Source: JAQUCI01 sp034932685 (GTDB taxonomy: Bacteria > Bacillota_I > Bacilli_A > Erysipelotrichales > Erysipelotrichaceae). From it: a stretch of DNA of 64,000 nucleotides. Positions 7,270-15,388 of this stretch are shown here, in pieces. Every line of letters begins with the position of its first letter. Position 1 is the first letter of the stretch. The position numbers and the translations under genes were made by a program. The notes under the pieces are model-generated. The model saw only the letters and a list, made by a program, of their open reading frames with translations, had not been told where the DNA came from and did no database searches. The DNA lies in contig JAYFOM010000018.1 of NCBI GenBank assembly GCA_034932685.1, positions 29,415-93,414 of the forward strand, in the 5' to 3' direction.

Positions 7270-8956
7270 TATTTATCACCTTTAGTAAATGCGCGGCTGC
7301 TTGATTTAAGGCATCATTATCTTTATCCTTAATCCCCAACTGCGTATATACTTCCCCCATAGTTATTTGATTCTCTTGCATAGCTGCAAACATTTCTTTG
7401 ATTAAAACCATACACTCTGCTTCAAGCTGAACTGGCCCAAACGGATTAGCGAAAAATGTGGTTGATAGACCAGTCTCTGATGTTGTTCCTAATGCAAATC
7501 GTTTACCCTCACAAAAAGTAGTCATTGCTTCTTGTAATGTATCAAACTTTCGCATTCCTATTTCTTTGGTATAGTTATTCGCATATAAGAACATATCTAC
7601 CTTATGATTACTAATTATTTCATCATAACTCACTACTGGAATTACAACTCTGGCATTACTTGTTTCTGGATTAAAGAAGATGCTACGATCCATTTCACGA
7701 TAAGCACTACCTTTCTCTAAATCATCAAGTCTTACAAAAGCGCCAATCTCAGTTCCTTGAGCACATATCTTACCATTTTCTAAATGTAGTGATCCCATAT
7801 CATCGAAGATGACCCGAGTGGCAATTATATCTTTATAACCTAAATTTTGGATAGCTTCAATGGTTTCAGATTTGCCAGCACCAGAATCGCCAATAAATAC
7901 GATACCTTTTGTTAATCCACTAGCAAAGGTGATATTGATCATTGATCCATGCAGTGGTAGCCACCCCTTTTTGATCATCGCAAGATTATGTAGGGTTAAT
8001 GCCATCTTCTTCAAATATCCAAAATATTCAATTTCCATACTATGAGAAACATTACCAATCCATATCTGATTTTCTTTATCATGATAGAAGGTACCATCGT
8101 TTCTACCATCTTTATTGCCAAATAGTAGGATCGCATCTGGTTTCCTGTTATAACACTCTTTATCAAGTGCCAGTTCAAAGAGATTTGCCAAAGCTAAACC
8201 AGAAAAGATGTAATCACAATGAAAGAAGATATAAGTTAAAAGACTACCAATTTTAGCTGGATAACAAAACCATTCTTCTTTATCACAGTTAAAGCTTTCA
8301 ACAGGATTATCACTGCGACTACTAAATGTGCCTGAACGTTTATTACTTGCAGGGTGCAGTAATAACGGTGTTCTTAACATCACTGAATCGATAAAAGAAA
8401 TCCCTTTTATGCTTTCATAGCCTTTTGGGATGGCCCAACGATAATCACGCACAACCATACTAGCATTACTACCTGCATTTAATTGACGATAAACGTTGTT
8501 TTTTCTTCCCTGTACATTTTCTTCAATCCGACGATACAATGTTAAAATAAGCTGATTAAACTTGTTATCAGCGTCAATAAAGTTAGCTAGTTGTAAACCT
8601 TGCTTTGCTCCAGTGCGAATCATGGTACAACGTTGTAACTTGCGCCAATAATTATAGAAATTCTCGACAAACAATGTCATTAATTTGCGATTTTCAAGAT
8701 ACTTATGATCAATTTCATTAGCATCGATGACGCATAACATTTTAAACAGTTTAATCACATCATCAAGCGCTTCTTCTTCATTATGACCATTTAAAAACCA
8801 ACGAAAGACTTTGATATCATTCTGTTTAATATGTTCAAGATAACAAGCTAAGATAAATCTAAAATTCTCACCAGCAAGAACCTCTTCAACTGTTTGACAA
8901 TAGGATGTCGTGAAGTTAATCAATACCGTGTTATTTTTTAAGTAAAGTGATTTCAT
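7262..8956 (-). CDS. PEPCK/HPr-kinase-like P-loop protein of unknown function
   Basis: This 564-residue protein has a Walker A motif FIGDSGAGKSE near residues 353-363, resembling the GDSGxGKSE of HPr kinase and the GxSGTGKT of PEP carboxykinase. A pair of acidic residues follows in VIFDDMGSL (~381), then EIGAFVRLDDL and a segment NARVVIPVVSYDEI that recalls the C-lobe of PEPCK. The N-terminal 330 residues are not recognised. Length is near that of ATP-type PEPCK (~530) but typical PEPCK metal-site motifs were not found, so it may be a protein or small-molecule kinase of the PEPCK/HPrK superfamily. The ATG at 8956 is preferred over one 12 codons upstream. It overlaps the deacetylase by 8 bases. 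Confidence 0.6.
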   Translation of the reverse strand: MKSLYLKNNTVLINFTTSYCQTVEEVLAGENFRFILACYLEHIKQNDIKVFRWFLNGHNEEEALDDVIKLFKMLCVIDANEIDHKYLENRKLMTLFVENFYNYWRKLQRCTMIRTGAKQGLQLANFIDADNKFNQLILTLYRRIEENVQGRKNNVYRQLNAGSNASMVVRDYRWAIPKGYESIKGISFIDSVMLRTPLLLHPASNKRSGTFSSRSDNPVESFNCDKEEWFCYPAKIGSLLTYIFFHCDYIFSGLALANLFELALDKECYNRKPDAILLFGNKDGRNDGTFYHDKENQIWIGNVSHSMEIEYFGYLKKMALTLHNLAMIKKGWLPLHGSMINITFASGLTKGIVFIGDSGAGKSETIEAIQNLGYKDIIATRVIFDDMGSLHLENGKICAQGTEIGAFVRLDDLEKGSAYREMDRSIFFNPETSNARVVIPVVSYDEIISNHKVDMFLYANNYTKEIGMRKFDTLQEAMTTFCEGKRFALGTTSETGLSTTFFANPFGPVQLEAECMVLIKEMFAAMQENQITMGEVYTQLGIKDKDNDALNQAAAHLLKVINNE

Positions 8957-8963
8957 GTGCTCC

Positions 8964-9674
8964 TCATTTCTGTAATTGCCGCATGATTTCAAATGCGATC
9001 ACACTGACTGCGCTACTAGCATTAAGTGCATTTCTAAACTCATTAGCGTATGGGATATAAATATTTGTATCAGCAAGGCTTAATACTGCTTTGGATAATC
9101 CTCTTTTTTCGCCACCAATAGCTAAAACCAGTGGTTGATCATAATTTATTTGGTAAATACTGGTTGCATCTTTGCGATCAGCGCACAATATTGAATGGGT
9201 CTTTTTCAACACTAACAAGTCTTGGGCGATATCTTTGCTGGTATATATTGCTAGATACTCACTGGCGCCAGCACTACTTTTAGTTACAACATCCGCACTA
9301 CTTAACCAGTTTCGCTCACCAACTATTACTCCTTCAAAGCCAGCAGCTAATAGACTTCTTAAACAGTAACCAAAATTAAACGGATCCTCTATACCTTCAA
9401 GCAAGCAGATCAATCGTGCTTTTGCGATTGTATCAAATAAGTCGCTTTCACGCTTATCAACAAAAGCAATTATACCACCATGGTTTGTACTCATACATAG
9501 TTCATCAATTGCGTTTCGCTCTGCATATTCAACCGGTATATTACTAGCTAAAGCTTGGTTAATGATATAACTGATATTACGATCGCGCTTATTTTTATCT
9601 ACTATAACCTTTTCAACGATTCGCTTTTTAGCTATGATCGCTGCTTTGACACTAATAGCTCCCTCAAAGATCAT
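8964..9674 (-). CDS. TrmH/SpoU-family RNA 2'-O-methyltransferase
   Basis: The 236-residue protein has an N-terminal substrate-binding region (~1-75) and a SPOUT knot domain. The three family motifs are present: EDPFNFGYCLRS (motif 1 Asn and Arg), LAIGGEKRGLS (motif 2) and YIPYANEFRNALNASSAVS (motif 3, SAM-binding knot). Family members methylate ribose in tRNA or 23S rRNA with S-adenosylmethionine; the target nucleotide is unknown. Its ATG overlaps the stop of the upstream U32 gene as ATGA, and the P-loop gene starts 7 bases after its stop. The tRNA-related neighbours suggest, but do not show, tRNA as substrate. Confidence 0.88.
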   Translation of the reverse strand: MIFEGAISVKAAIIAKKRIVEKVIVDKNKRDRNISYIINQALASNIPVEYAERNAIDELCMSTNHGGIIAFVDKRESDLFDTIAKARLICLLEGIEDPFNFGYCLRSLLAAGFEGVIVGERNWLSSADVVTKSSAGASEYLAIYTSKDIAQDLLVLKKTHSILCADRKDATSIYQINYDQPLVLAIGGEKRGLSKAVLSLADTNIYIPYANEFRNALNASSAVSVIAFEIMRQLQK

Positions 9675-10870
9675 AGTTTGTATCCCCTTCTGATCATGTC
9701 ATTGATCTTAAGCTTAATAGGTGGTTTAAGCCATACCAATTGCATCGGACGATTACAAACAGTAAGCTCTTGATCATCCATGTCCCTTAAATAATCTACC
9801 ACAAAAGTTCTGTTTTCACTATCTTGACTTAATACTTCTAATAAATCATTATATTCAAACCGGTTTCTTACTTCAAGAAGCGCTAAATCCTCTTTAATAT
9901 CAACAATCGTTCCAATGTACTCTTGCGAGGCAGGAGTTTTGATCAAAGCGCTTACCATATCTTCCCGTGGAAGACCGCTTAAATAACCGTCAGTTGCCGG
10001 TCGATTTTCAGCTTTTGCCAGTTCACTTTGATACCAAGCAAGTCGTTCATCACTAATTTCACCTTTTTTATAATATTCATCTATCAACATTCGATATGTT
10101 TTAACTACCGCCGCAATATAATAAGCCGATTTCATGCGACCCTCAATCTTTAAACTAACAATATTAAGATCTATCAAGTTAGTTATATGTTTGAGCGCTA
10201 ACAAATCACAAGCAGCCATCGTAAACAAGGAATCCTTCGTTGTTATTTCATTTTGATCATGATATAGCTGATAAAACCAGCGACAAGAATGGGCACATCC
10301 TCCTCTATTAGCATCTCTTAAGGTCATAAAATTACTCAACGTACATCTACCTGAGTAATTAGCACACATGCCACCATGAATAAAAACTTCAAGTGGTAAA
10401 GATGATCGCTCAGATGTCATGGCTATTTCATGCATTGATAATTCTCTTGCTAAAACGATACGATCAACTTGTTGATTCTTAAAGAAAGCGATAGCCTCTG
10501 AGTTGGTTACTGATTGTTGGGTGCTTAAATGAACTTCCATATTAGGCGCTACTGCTTTTGCTGTCTTGACTACTTGCATGCTACTACAGATTATCGCACT
10601 TACCCCTATATCAGCAAGTTCACGTAGATATGCGCTTAATCCTTCAAGGTCTTCTTTATGAGGTATTATATTGACTGTAACAAAAATCTTAGCTTGATGC
10701 TCTTTTGCAAATAGAACCGCTTCTGCGATATCATCAATTGTAAAGTTGCTGGCGCGAGAGCGCAGCGAGAATTTCTTCCCGCCAACATAAACAGCGTCAG
10801 CGCCATATAAGATCGCTATTTTTGCCCGATACAGATCACCCGCTGGTGCTAATAGTTCTATTTTACTCAT
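9671..10870 (-). CDS. U32 family protein, likely tRNA hydroxylation protein TrhP2 (YrrO-like)
   Basis: The 399-residue protein starts MSKIELLAPAGD and carries GADAVYVGGKKFSLR, both typical of peptidase U32 proteins. The conserved cysteine cluster is complete: HGGMCANYSGRC, then a GGCAHSCRW segment, consistent with Fe-S binding as in TrhP/RlhA proteins. In Bacillus subtilis the pair YrrN/YrrO (TrhP1/TrhP2) is needed for 5-hydroxyuridine at tRNA position 34. The immediately upstream gene is a shorter U32 relative, matching that pair. ATGA overlaps link it to both neighbours. Annotation as a collagenase-like protease is traditional for this family but less likely. Confidence 0.82.
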   Translation of the reverse strand: MSKIELLAPAGDLYRAKIAILYGADAVYVGGKKFSLRSRASNFTIDDIAEAVLFAKEHQAKIFVTVNIIPHKEDLEGLSAYLRELADIGVSAIICSSMQVVKTAKAVAPNMEVHLSTQQSVTNSEAIAFFKNQQVDRIVLARELSMHEIAMTSERSSLPLEVFIHGGMCANYSGRCTLSNFMTLRDANRGGCAHSCRWFYQLYHDQNEITTKDSLFTMAACDLLALKHITNLIDLNIVSLKIEGRMKSAYYIAAVVKTYRMLIDEYYKKGEISDERLAWYQSELAKAENRPATDGYLSGLPREDMVSALIKTPASQEYIGTIVDIKEDLALLEVRNRFEYNDLLEVLSQDSENRTFVVDYLRDMDDQELTVCNRPMQLVWLKPPIKLKINDMIRRGYKL

Positions 10871-11745
10871 AGGGTTGTCGCCTCATACAAAAAACCAGTG
10901 CTAAATTCATAATTACTATATTTAGATTTTATCATCTTATCAATCTCAGCTATATTGGCGCTGTTTAAAACCGCTAAGTATGCTTTTACGATATCAAAAT
11001 ACATTTCATCCTCGATAAAACAACGCTCAAAACGGATTACTTTGATTACTTCTGTTAATTTTAAAAGCTCAGTCATACAATAAAATATGTATGGACTATA
11101 GGTATAGGTTCCATGTTGATCTTCATAAATATAAAACTTTTCTTTTCTTGATTCTTCTTTGGCTCTTATCTTTTCATTTTGATGAAGATTGATCGTCTTA
11201 AAGTCATCTTGATAACCACTTAACATTTTACGACGACTCAAACTCATTCTTAGATAACCAAAGACAATCATTTCACTCTGTTTACCATTATCCTTTGTGA
11301 CAGCCAACGTTTTATCAAATGTTAATTCTTTCGCAACAACACAACGTTTAATACCAAGATCAAGATAATTAACTAGATCTTGATCATTGGTTATCAGTGT
11401 CTGTGGATCATATATAAGTAAATCTTTTCTATTATATTTATCAGTTAGTTGATATACTGCCATATCGGCAAAGTAAATACCATCAACATCACAATCGATG
11501 AGATACTTAATATGTTTTTCTAACTGTATTAAATCCTCTTCATAAAAAATTGCGTCAACCCGCACATAAAGTCGCATGTTATTTTCATGAGTGATCTTTA
11601 CCGCCTTTGTAATAGTTTCTATCGTCATATTACCCGGGCTATATATCGCAAATCTTTCAGTATGAACGCAAAGACTCTTTACCCCAAGTTCAGCAAAATG
11701 ACTGATTTCACTAATATCCTTTAAAGTACAAATCGTTTCTATCAT
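10867..11745 (-). CDS. short U32 family protein, likely TrhP1 (YrrN-like)
   Basis: The 292-residue protein has the TIM-barrel-like N-terminal pattern of U32 proteins (ELGVKSLCVHTERFAIYSPGNMT) and a central segment VFGYLRMSLSRRKMLSGY that aligns with the cysteine-bearing region of the longer paralogue but lacks its cysteines. That is also the case for the short partner in TrhP1/TrhP2 pairs. Partnering with the downstream gene is supported by the ATGA overlap (10867-10870). It opens the five-gene operon: AGGAG precedes the ATG and an exact extended -10 lies 24 bases upstream. Assignment rests on pairing more than on sequence, so the product name is tentative. Confidence 0.68.
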   Translation of the reverse strand: MIETICTLKDISEISHFAELGVKSLCVHTERFAIYSPGNMTIETITKAVKITHENNMRLYVRVDAIFYEEDLIQLEKHIKYLIDCDVDGIYFADMAVYQLTDKYNRKDLLIYDPQTLITNDQDLVNYLDLGIKRCVVAKELTFDKTLAVTKDNGKQSEMIVFGYLRMSLSRRKMLSGYQDDFKTINLHQNEKIRAKEESRKEKFYIYEDQHGTYTYSPYIFYCMTELLKLTEVIKVIRFERCFIEDEMYFDIVKAYLAVLNSANIAEIDKMIKSKYSNYEFSTGFLYEATTL

Positions 11746-11768
11746 TTACATCTCCTATATGCCAATTA

Positions 11769-11777
11769 ATTATAACA
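11769..11777 (-). promoter_or_regulatory. extended -10 promoter of the U32-methyltransferase-deacetylase operon
   Basis: The minus strand reads TGTTATAAT, 24 bases before the ATG at 11745. Confidence 0.65.
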
Positions 11778-11828
11778 TAATGTATTTACTATTTTTAATA
11801 AAACCAGCATAATAAAGAAGGTGATAAA

Positions 11829-12185
11829 ATGAATTCCATAACAACATTAAAGCAGCTACAAGCACAAATAAGAGCTTTTTGTGATGAACGTGATTGGACA
11901 CAATATCATAGTCCAAAAGAGCTAGCCATTGGTATTAGTACTGAAGCCAATGAATTATTGGAAATATTTAGGTTTATAAAAGAAGATCAATTAGACGATG
12001 TCTTGAATCAGAAAAAAGAAGCCATCGCTAATGAATTAAGTGATGTCTTCTTTTATTTATTAAGATTCGCAGATCTTTATGATATTGATCTAGTGAGCGC
12101 TTTTAATAATAAAATGCTGATCAATAGCCAACATTACCCAGTTGCGAAAGCATTTGGTAGTAATAAGAAATATAACGAACTTTAA
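11829..12185 (+). CDS. MazG-like nucleotide pyrophosphohydrolase
   Basis: The 118-residue all-alpha protein carries the MazG/dCTPase motif pair: TEANELLEIF (E-x3-E metal ligands) and NELSDVFFYLLRFAD (E-x2-D). Family enzymes hydrolyse nucleoside triphosphates, often modified or non-canonical ones, to monophosphate and pyrophosphate in the cytoplasm. Length matches the single-domain RS21-C6-like group rather than the double-domain MazG. GAAGGTGAT precedes the ATG. The gene stands alone, divergent from the U32 operon. Its stop codon overlaps the stop of the convergent chromate-transporter gene (TTAA at 12182-12185), so no space remains for a terminator between them. Confidence 0.85.
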   Translation: MNSITTLKQLQAQIRAFCDERDWTQYHSPKELAIGISTEANELLEIFRFIKEDQLDDVLNQKKEAIANELSDVFFYLLRFADLYDIDLVSAFNNKMLINSQHYPVAKAFGSNKKYNEL

Positions 12186-12745
12186 AGCTTTAATAGTACT
12201 CCTAAAACACCAGCGATCGTTAGATAGAATATTGGGTGTTTTGGATATTTATTACTAAAAAATAATACTCCAACAAAGATGATTATGGGAATCACATTGA
12301 ATAGATCGACAAGATTATTACTAACATGAAATAATTCAAAGTTAAATAAAGCTTCTTTTATAATGCCTACACCCGCATAGGCGATCAAGGCCGCTACTGC
12401 AGGTCTAATAGCATAGAAAGCATCGGTGATAATTTTACTATCACGGAACTTTTCAAAACCCTTAGCCACAAAAATACTTATTACCAAGCTAGGCAAAGCT
12501 ACCGCTACACTGGCGATGACACCACCTAATACCCCACCAGCTACACTACCTGCATACGTCGCCATGTTAATACCTATGGGACCAGGCGTTGATTCACTAA
12601 TAGCGATCATATTCACTAGTTCTTTGATATCAAACCATGGATATTTATCTGCGATTTGATAAAGAAAAGGCAATGTGGCTAAACCACCACCAATTGAGAA
12701 TAACCCCGTTTTAAAGAACTCATAGAGTAATTGTAAATAAACCAT
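12182..12745 (-). CDS. chromate transporter (CHR) half-size protein, second subunit
   Basis: The 187-residue membrane protein has about six hydrophobic segments and the CHR-domain N-terminal motif FFKTGLFSIGGGLATLPFLYQ, followed by the AISESTPGPIGINMATYAG signature. Bacteria with short CHR proteins encode two adjacent half-size subunits that act together; here the partner lies directly upstream and the two are linked by a TAATG overlap. Family members export chromate or transport related oxyanions. Actual substrate in this organism is unknown. The 3' end converges on the MazG-like gene with overlapping stops. Confidence 0.88.
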   Translation of the reverse strand: MVYLQLLYEFFKTGLFSIGGGLATLPFLYQIADKYPWFDIKELVNMIAISESTPGPIGINMATYAGSVAGGVLGGVIASVAVALPSLVISIFVAKGFEKFRDSKIITDAFYAIRPAVAALIAYAGVGIIKEALFNFELFHVSNNLVDLFNVIPIIIFVGVLFFSNKYPKHPIFYLTIAGVLGVLLKL

Positions 12746-13275
12746 TATTTAATTCTCCCTAAGATCATACTTAAGATAAATGCACCAACAATAACCCATA
12801 TCGTTGAGATTTTAACTAATAACAATATAACTAAAGTACCAACAAAAATAATAAACGTTATTTTATCAATGATACCACTTTTAACCATTTTGATAACCGC
12901 ATTGATGATAATAACTCCAACTGCGATTTGGATACCATTAAAAGCATGATTCAGTATTGGTAGTGTACTAAATCTTTGGATCAAACCTGCGATGATTAAA
13001 ATAATAATTATTGAAGGTGTCAAGATACCAGCCACTGCCGCTACTGCCCCTTTTATCTTATTAGTTTTATACCCGATGTAGGTAGCTGTATTAACCGCAA
13101 TGATTCCTGGTGTACACTGACTGATCGCATAGTAATCCATCACTTCTACCATGCTTACCCAACCCTTTTTCTCAACAGCTTCTTTTTCCAAGATTGGCAA
13201 CATCGCATACCCACCACCAAAGGTAGAAATACCAATCTTAAAGAAAGTACTGAATATATCCCAAAACATGTTCAT
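12745..13275 (-). CDS. chromate transporter (CHR) half-size protein, first subunit
   Basis: The 176-residue membrane protein has the CHR motif FFKIGISTFGGGYAMLPILE near the N-terminus and the AISQCTPGIIAVNTATYIG signature, followed by hydrophobic helices to the C-terminus. It is the paralogous partner of the following gene, whose ATG overlaps its stop. A GGAGG ribosome site stands 4 bases before the chosen ATG at 13275; a second in-frame ATG two codons later is equally well placed. The pair forms a two-gene operon. No chromate-responsive regulator (ChrB-like) is seen nearby. Confidence 0.87.
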   Translation of the reverse strand: MNMFWDIFSTFFKIGISTFGGGYAMLPILEKEAVEKKGWVSMVEVMDYYAISQCTPGIIAVNTATYIGYKTNKIKGAVAAVAGILTPSIIIILIIAGLIQRFSTLPILNHAFNGIQIAVGVIIINAVIKMVKSGIIDKITFIIFVGTLVILLLVKISTIWVIVGAFILSMILGRIK

Positions 13276-13538
13276 ACACCCTCCAATAATCTTTTATCTG
13301 CCATATTTGATACTAACGGAAATAGATCATTATTTCAAGTATCACACTAATAGCACTTCATGTATTATAACTTTTTACCCTATTTTGTCCTAACTTTTTT
13401 TTGATAAGATTATTCTATTTTTTGTGCAACTAGTTTGTTTGATTTTGTAATTTTGATGTCTTATCATGAAATTAAAGAAGTGTGGATACTTGGTTAATAC
13501 TTTAATTAACCGAACCATCCCCCTAATGGAGGTATAAT
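13276..13538. other. divergent intergenic region, no gene seen
   Basis: This 263-base A+T-rich stretch separates the chromate-transporter genes from the SIS protein gene. I see no convincing small ORF. The only clear structure is the inverted repeat at 13492-13511. Confidence 0.6.
13492..13511. promoter_or_regulatory. inverted repeat GGTTAAT-N6-ATTAACC, candidate operator
   Basis: A perfect 7-base inverted repeat with a 6-base spacer lies 27 bases before the SIS gene ATG, just upstream of its GGAGG ribosome site. It lacks a T-run. Operator or leader hairpin roles are both possible. Confidence 0.4.
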
Positions 13539-14246
13539 ATGAAAAATGAGTATATCGCAACGGTAGTTAAACTTCTAACTGAAATTGAAGCCAAAGAAGA
13601 AGCAAACATCACCAAAGCTGCCGAATTAGTAGCTGATTCAATCATGAAAGGCGGTATCATGATCGCCTTTGGAAGTGGCCATTCCTTAGTCGGCGCAAAA
13701 GAAATCGTAAATCGTGCTGGCGGACTATTCGCAGCAAAAGCAATCAAAGATCCATCAGATGGTATCTTTGAACAGCTTGAAGGTTCTGGCAAAGCTTTGA
13801 TCAAAAGAGTTGAAATTCTACCAGAAGATGTATTAATACTGATATCAAATTCCGGACGTAATCCCGCAAGTATCGAAATGGCGATTGAAGCCCAAAGAAT
13901 CGGTGCTAAGATCATCGTTGTGACTGCTTTAAATGCATCAAAGAACCTAACATCCAGACATAGTAGTGGTAAAATGTTATATGAGTTCGCTGATGTCGTA
14001 TTAGATTTACACTCAGTTGATGGTGACGCTGCCATTGCAGTTGAAGGAGTACAGGGTAAGATTTGTGGTACTTCAACCGTCGCAACCGTCGCATTACTAC
14101 AAAGTGTAGTGCTATATGCCGTTAAGATCATGGTAGCGAAGGGCTTTAATCCTCCAGTCAGAATTAGCGCTAATGTTGATTATGCTCCAGCCAATCGCAG
14201 TGCTGAAATTGAGAAACAATACGCTAGTCGTATCTATCGTATCTAG
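13539..14246 (+). CDS. SIS-domain protein, UPF0309 type
   Basis: The 235-residue protein is a single SIS (sugar isomerase) domain of the UPF0309 group. It shows the phosphosugar-binding SIS signature around IAFGSGHSLVGAKEI and ILISNSGRNPASIEMA, with the group-specific tail NPPVRISANVDYAPANRSAEIEKQYASRI. SIS domains bind phosphorylated sugars such as glucosamine 6-phosphate or N-acetylmuramic acid 6-phosphate; the exact reaction of UPF0309 proteins is not established. A GGAGG site 7 bases upstream supports the start. The gene is monocistronic, ending at a strong hairpin, and no PTS or sugar kinase gene adjoins it. Confidence 0.88.
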   Translation: MKNEYIATVVKLLTEIEAKEEANITKAAELVADSIMKGGIMIAFGSGHSLVGAKEIVNRAGGLFAAKAIKDPSDGIFEQLEGSGKALIKRVEILPEDVLILISNSGRNPASIEMAIEAQRIGAKIIVVTALNASKNLTSRHSSGKMLYEFADVVLDLHSVDGDAAIAVEGVQGKICGTSTVATVALLQSVVLYAVKIMVAKGFNPPVRISANVDYAPANRSAEIEKQYASRIYRI

Positions 14247-14254
14247 TGATCTTG

Positions 14255-14278
14255 GGTGATCTAATGATCACCTTTTTT
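14255..14278 (+). terminator. intrinsic terminator of the SIS gene
   Basis: GGTGATC (14255-14261) pairs with GATCACC (14266-14272) around TAAT, followed by six T. Confidence 0.88.
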
Positions 14279-14338
14279 ATTTAGATATGTCATACGTATG
14301 AAAATCATATATAATAATAAAAAGAAAGAAGTGTTATC

Positions 14339-15373
14339 ATGAACTATATTGATTTAAGAAGTGATACGGTTACCCAACCAACTAAAGCCATGCGTGATGC
14401 GATGTATGTCGCTGAAGTTGGCGATGATGTTTACCATGATGATCCCACAATAATTAAACTTGAAAAGCTCGCTGCTTCAATGCTTGATAAGGAAGCTGCT
14501 TTATTTGTGCCAAGTGGTACGATGGGTAATCAGATTTGTATCATGACTCATACCAAACGAGGTGATGAGATCATTACTAATGCGAATAATCATATCATTG
14601 TTCATGAGTCTGGCGCTCTCGCTGTTTTATCGCAAGTAAATACTCATCAAATTCATAACGATACTGATATGATATATCCTCAAGATGTTAAAAACGGTTA
14701 TCGTCCATATGATGTTCATGCTCCTTATACAAGTTTAGTATGTCTTGAAAATGCTTTAAGTAATGGAACCGTTGTACCACTGGCACTAATGCAAGAAACC
14801 TATAAAACAGCCCATGATCTGGGGTTAAAGGTTCATCTTGATGGTGCTCGTATCTTTAATGCGGCTGTTAGCTTAAACGTTGATGTAAAAGCGATCGCTG
14901 CTTGCGCTGATAGTGTCATGTTTTGCATATCCAAAGGCTTATGTGCACCAGTTGGCTCACTGATTTGTGGTGATAGAGCTTTTATTGAACAAGCAAAACG
15001 CAATCGAAAACTACTTGGTGGAGGTATGCGCCAAGCTGGATTCTTAGCCGCAAGTGGCTTAATCGCATTACAAGAGATGACAAAACGACTAGCTGAAGAT
15101 CATCGTTTAGCACGTTATCTAGCAAGTGAACTAAAGCAGATAGCTAAGATTGATCTTGATATGAGTAAGGTACAAATTAATATGGTATTCTTTAAGATCT
15201 ATGATGATAAATTTGATCACAGTTTATTCTATCAATATTTATATACCAATGGAATTAAGATAAACCCCATTGATAATGGTTACTATCGCTTTGTCACCCA
15301 TCATGATGTTGATCAAGTAGCTATCGATAAAACCATCAAGCTAATCAAATCATTTATGAAAAAAGATATCTAG
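14339..15373 (+). CDS. ltaE: low-specificity L-threonine aldolase
   Basis: The 344-residue PLP enzyme begins IDLRSDTVTQPTKAMRDAM and has GDDVYHDDPT, both diagnostic of threonine aldolases. The PLP-binding Lys lies in CISKGLCAPVGS near residue 200, preceded by the HLDGARIFNA segment with the cofactor-contacting Asp and Arg. It cleaves L-threonine or allo-threonine to glycine and acetaldehyde in the cytoplasm. This is metabolically relevant to the glycine-cleavage cluster 35 kb away, although no shared regulation is seen. Its TAG stop lies in the loop region of a terminator shared with the convergent HAD gene. Confidence 0.92.
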   Translation: MNYIDLRSDTVTQPTKAMRDAMYVAEVGDDVYHDDPTIIKLEKLAASMLDKEAALFVPSGTMGNQICIMTHTKRGDEIITNANNHIIVHESGALAVLSQVNTHQIHNDTDMIYPQDVKNGYRPYDVHAPYTSLVCLENALSNGTVVPLALMQETYKTAHDLGLKVHLDGARIFNAAVSLNVDVKAIAACADSVMFCISKGLCAPVGSLICGDRAFIEQAKRNRKLLGGGMRQAGFLAASGLIALQEMTKRLAEDHRLARYLASELKQIAKIDLDMSKVQINMVFFKIYDDKFDHSLFYQYLYTNGIKINPIDNGYYRFVTHHDVDQVAIDKTIKLIKSFMKKDI

Positions 15374-15388
15374 TCAGATATCTTTTTT
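15359..15388. terminator. bidirectional terminator containing both convergent stop codons
   Basis: A perfect 13-base stem (six A plus GATATC plus T, pairing with A plus GATATC plus six T) closes on the 4-base loop AGTC. The TAG of the threonine aldolase (15371-15373) and the TGA of the HAD gene (15374-15376) meet in the centre. Confidence 0.9.

Noticed and set aside
13523..14131. A 202-residue minus-strand frame
   Set aside because: It is the shadow of the SIS protein gene, which has full family motifs on the plus strand.
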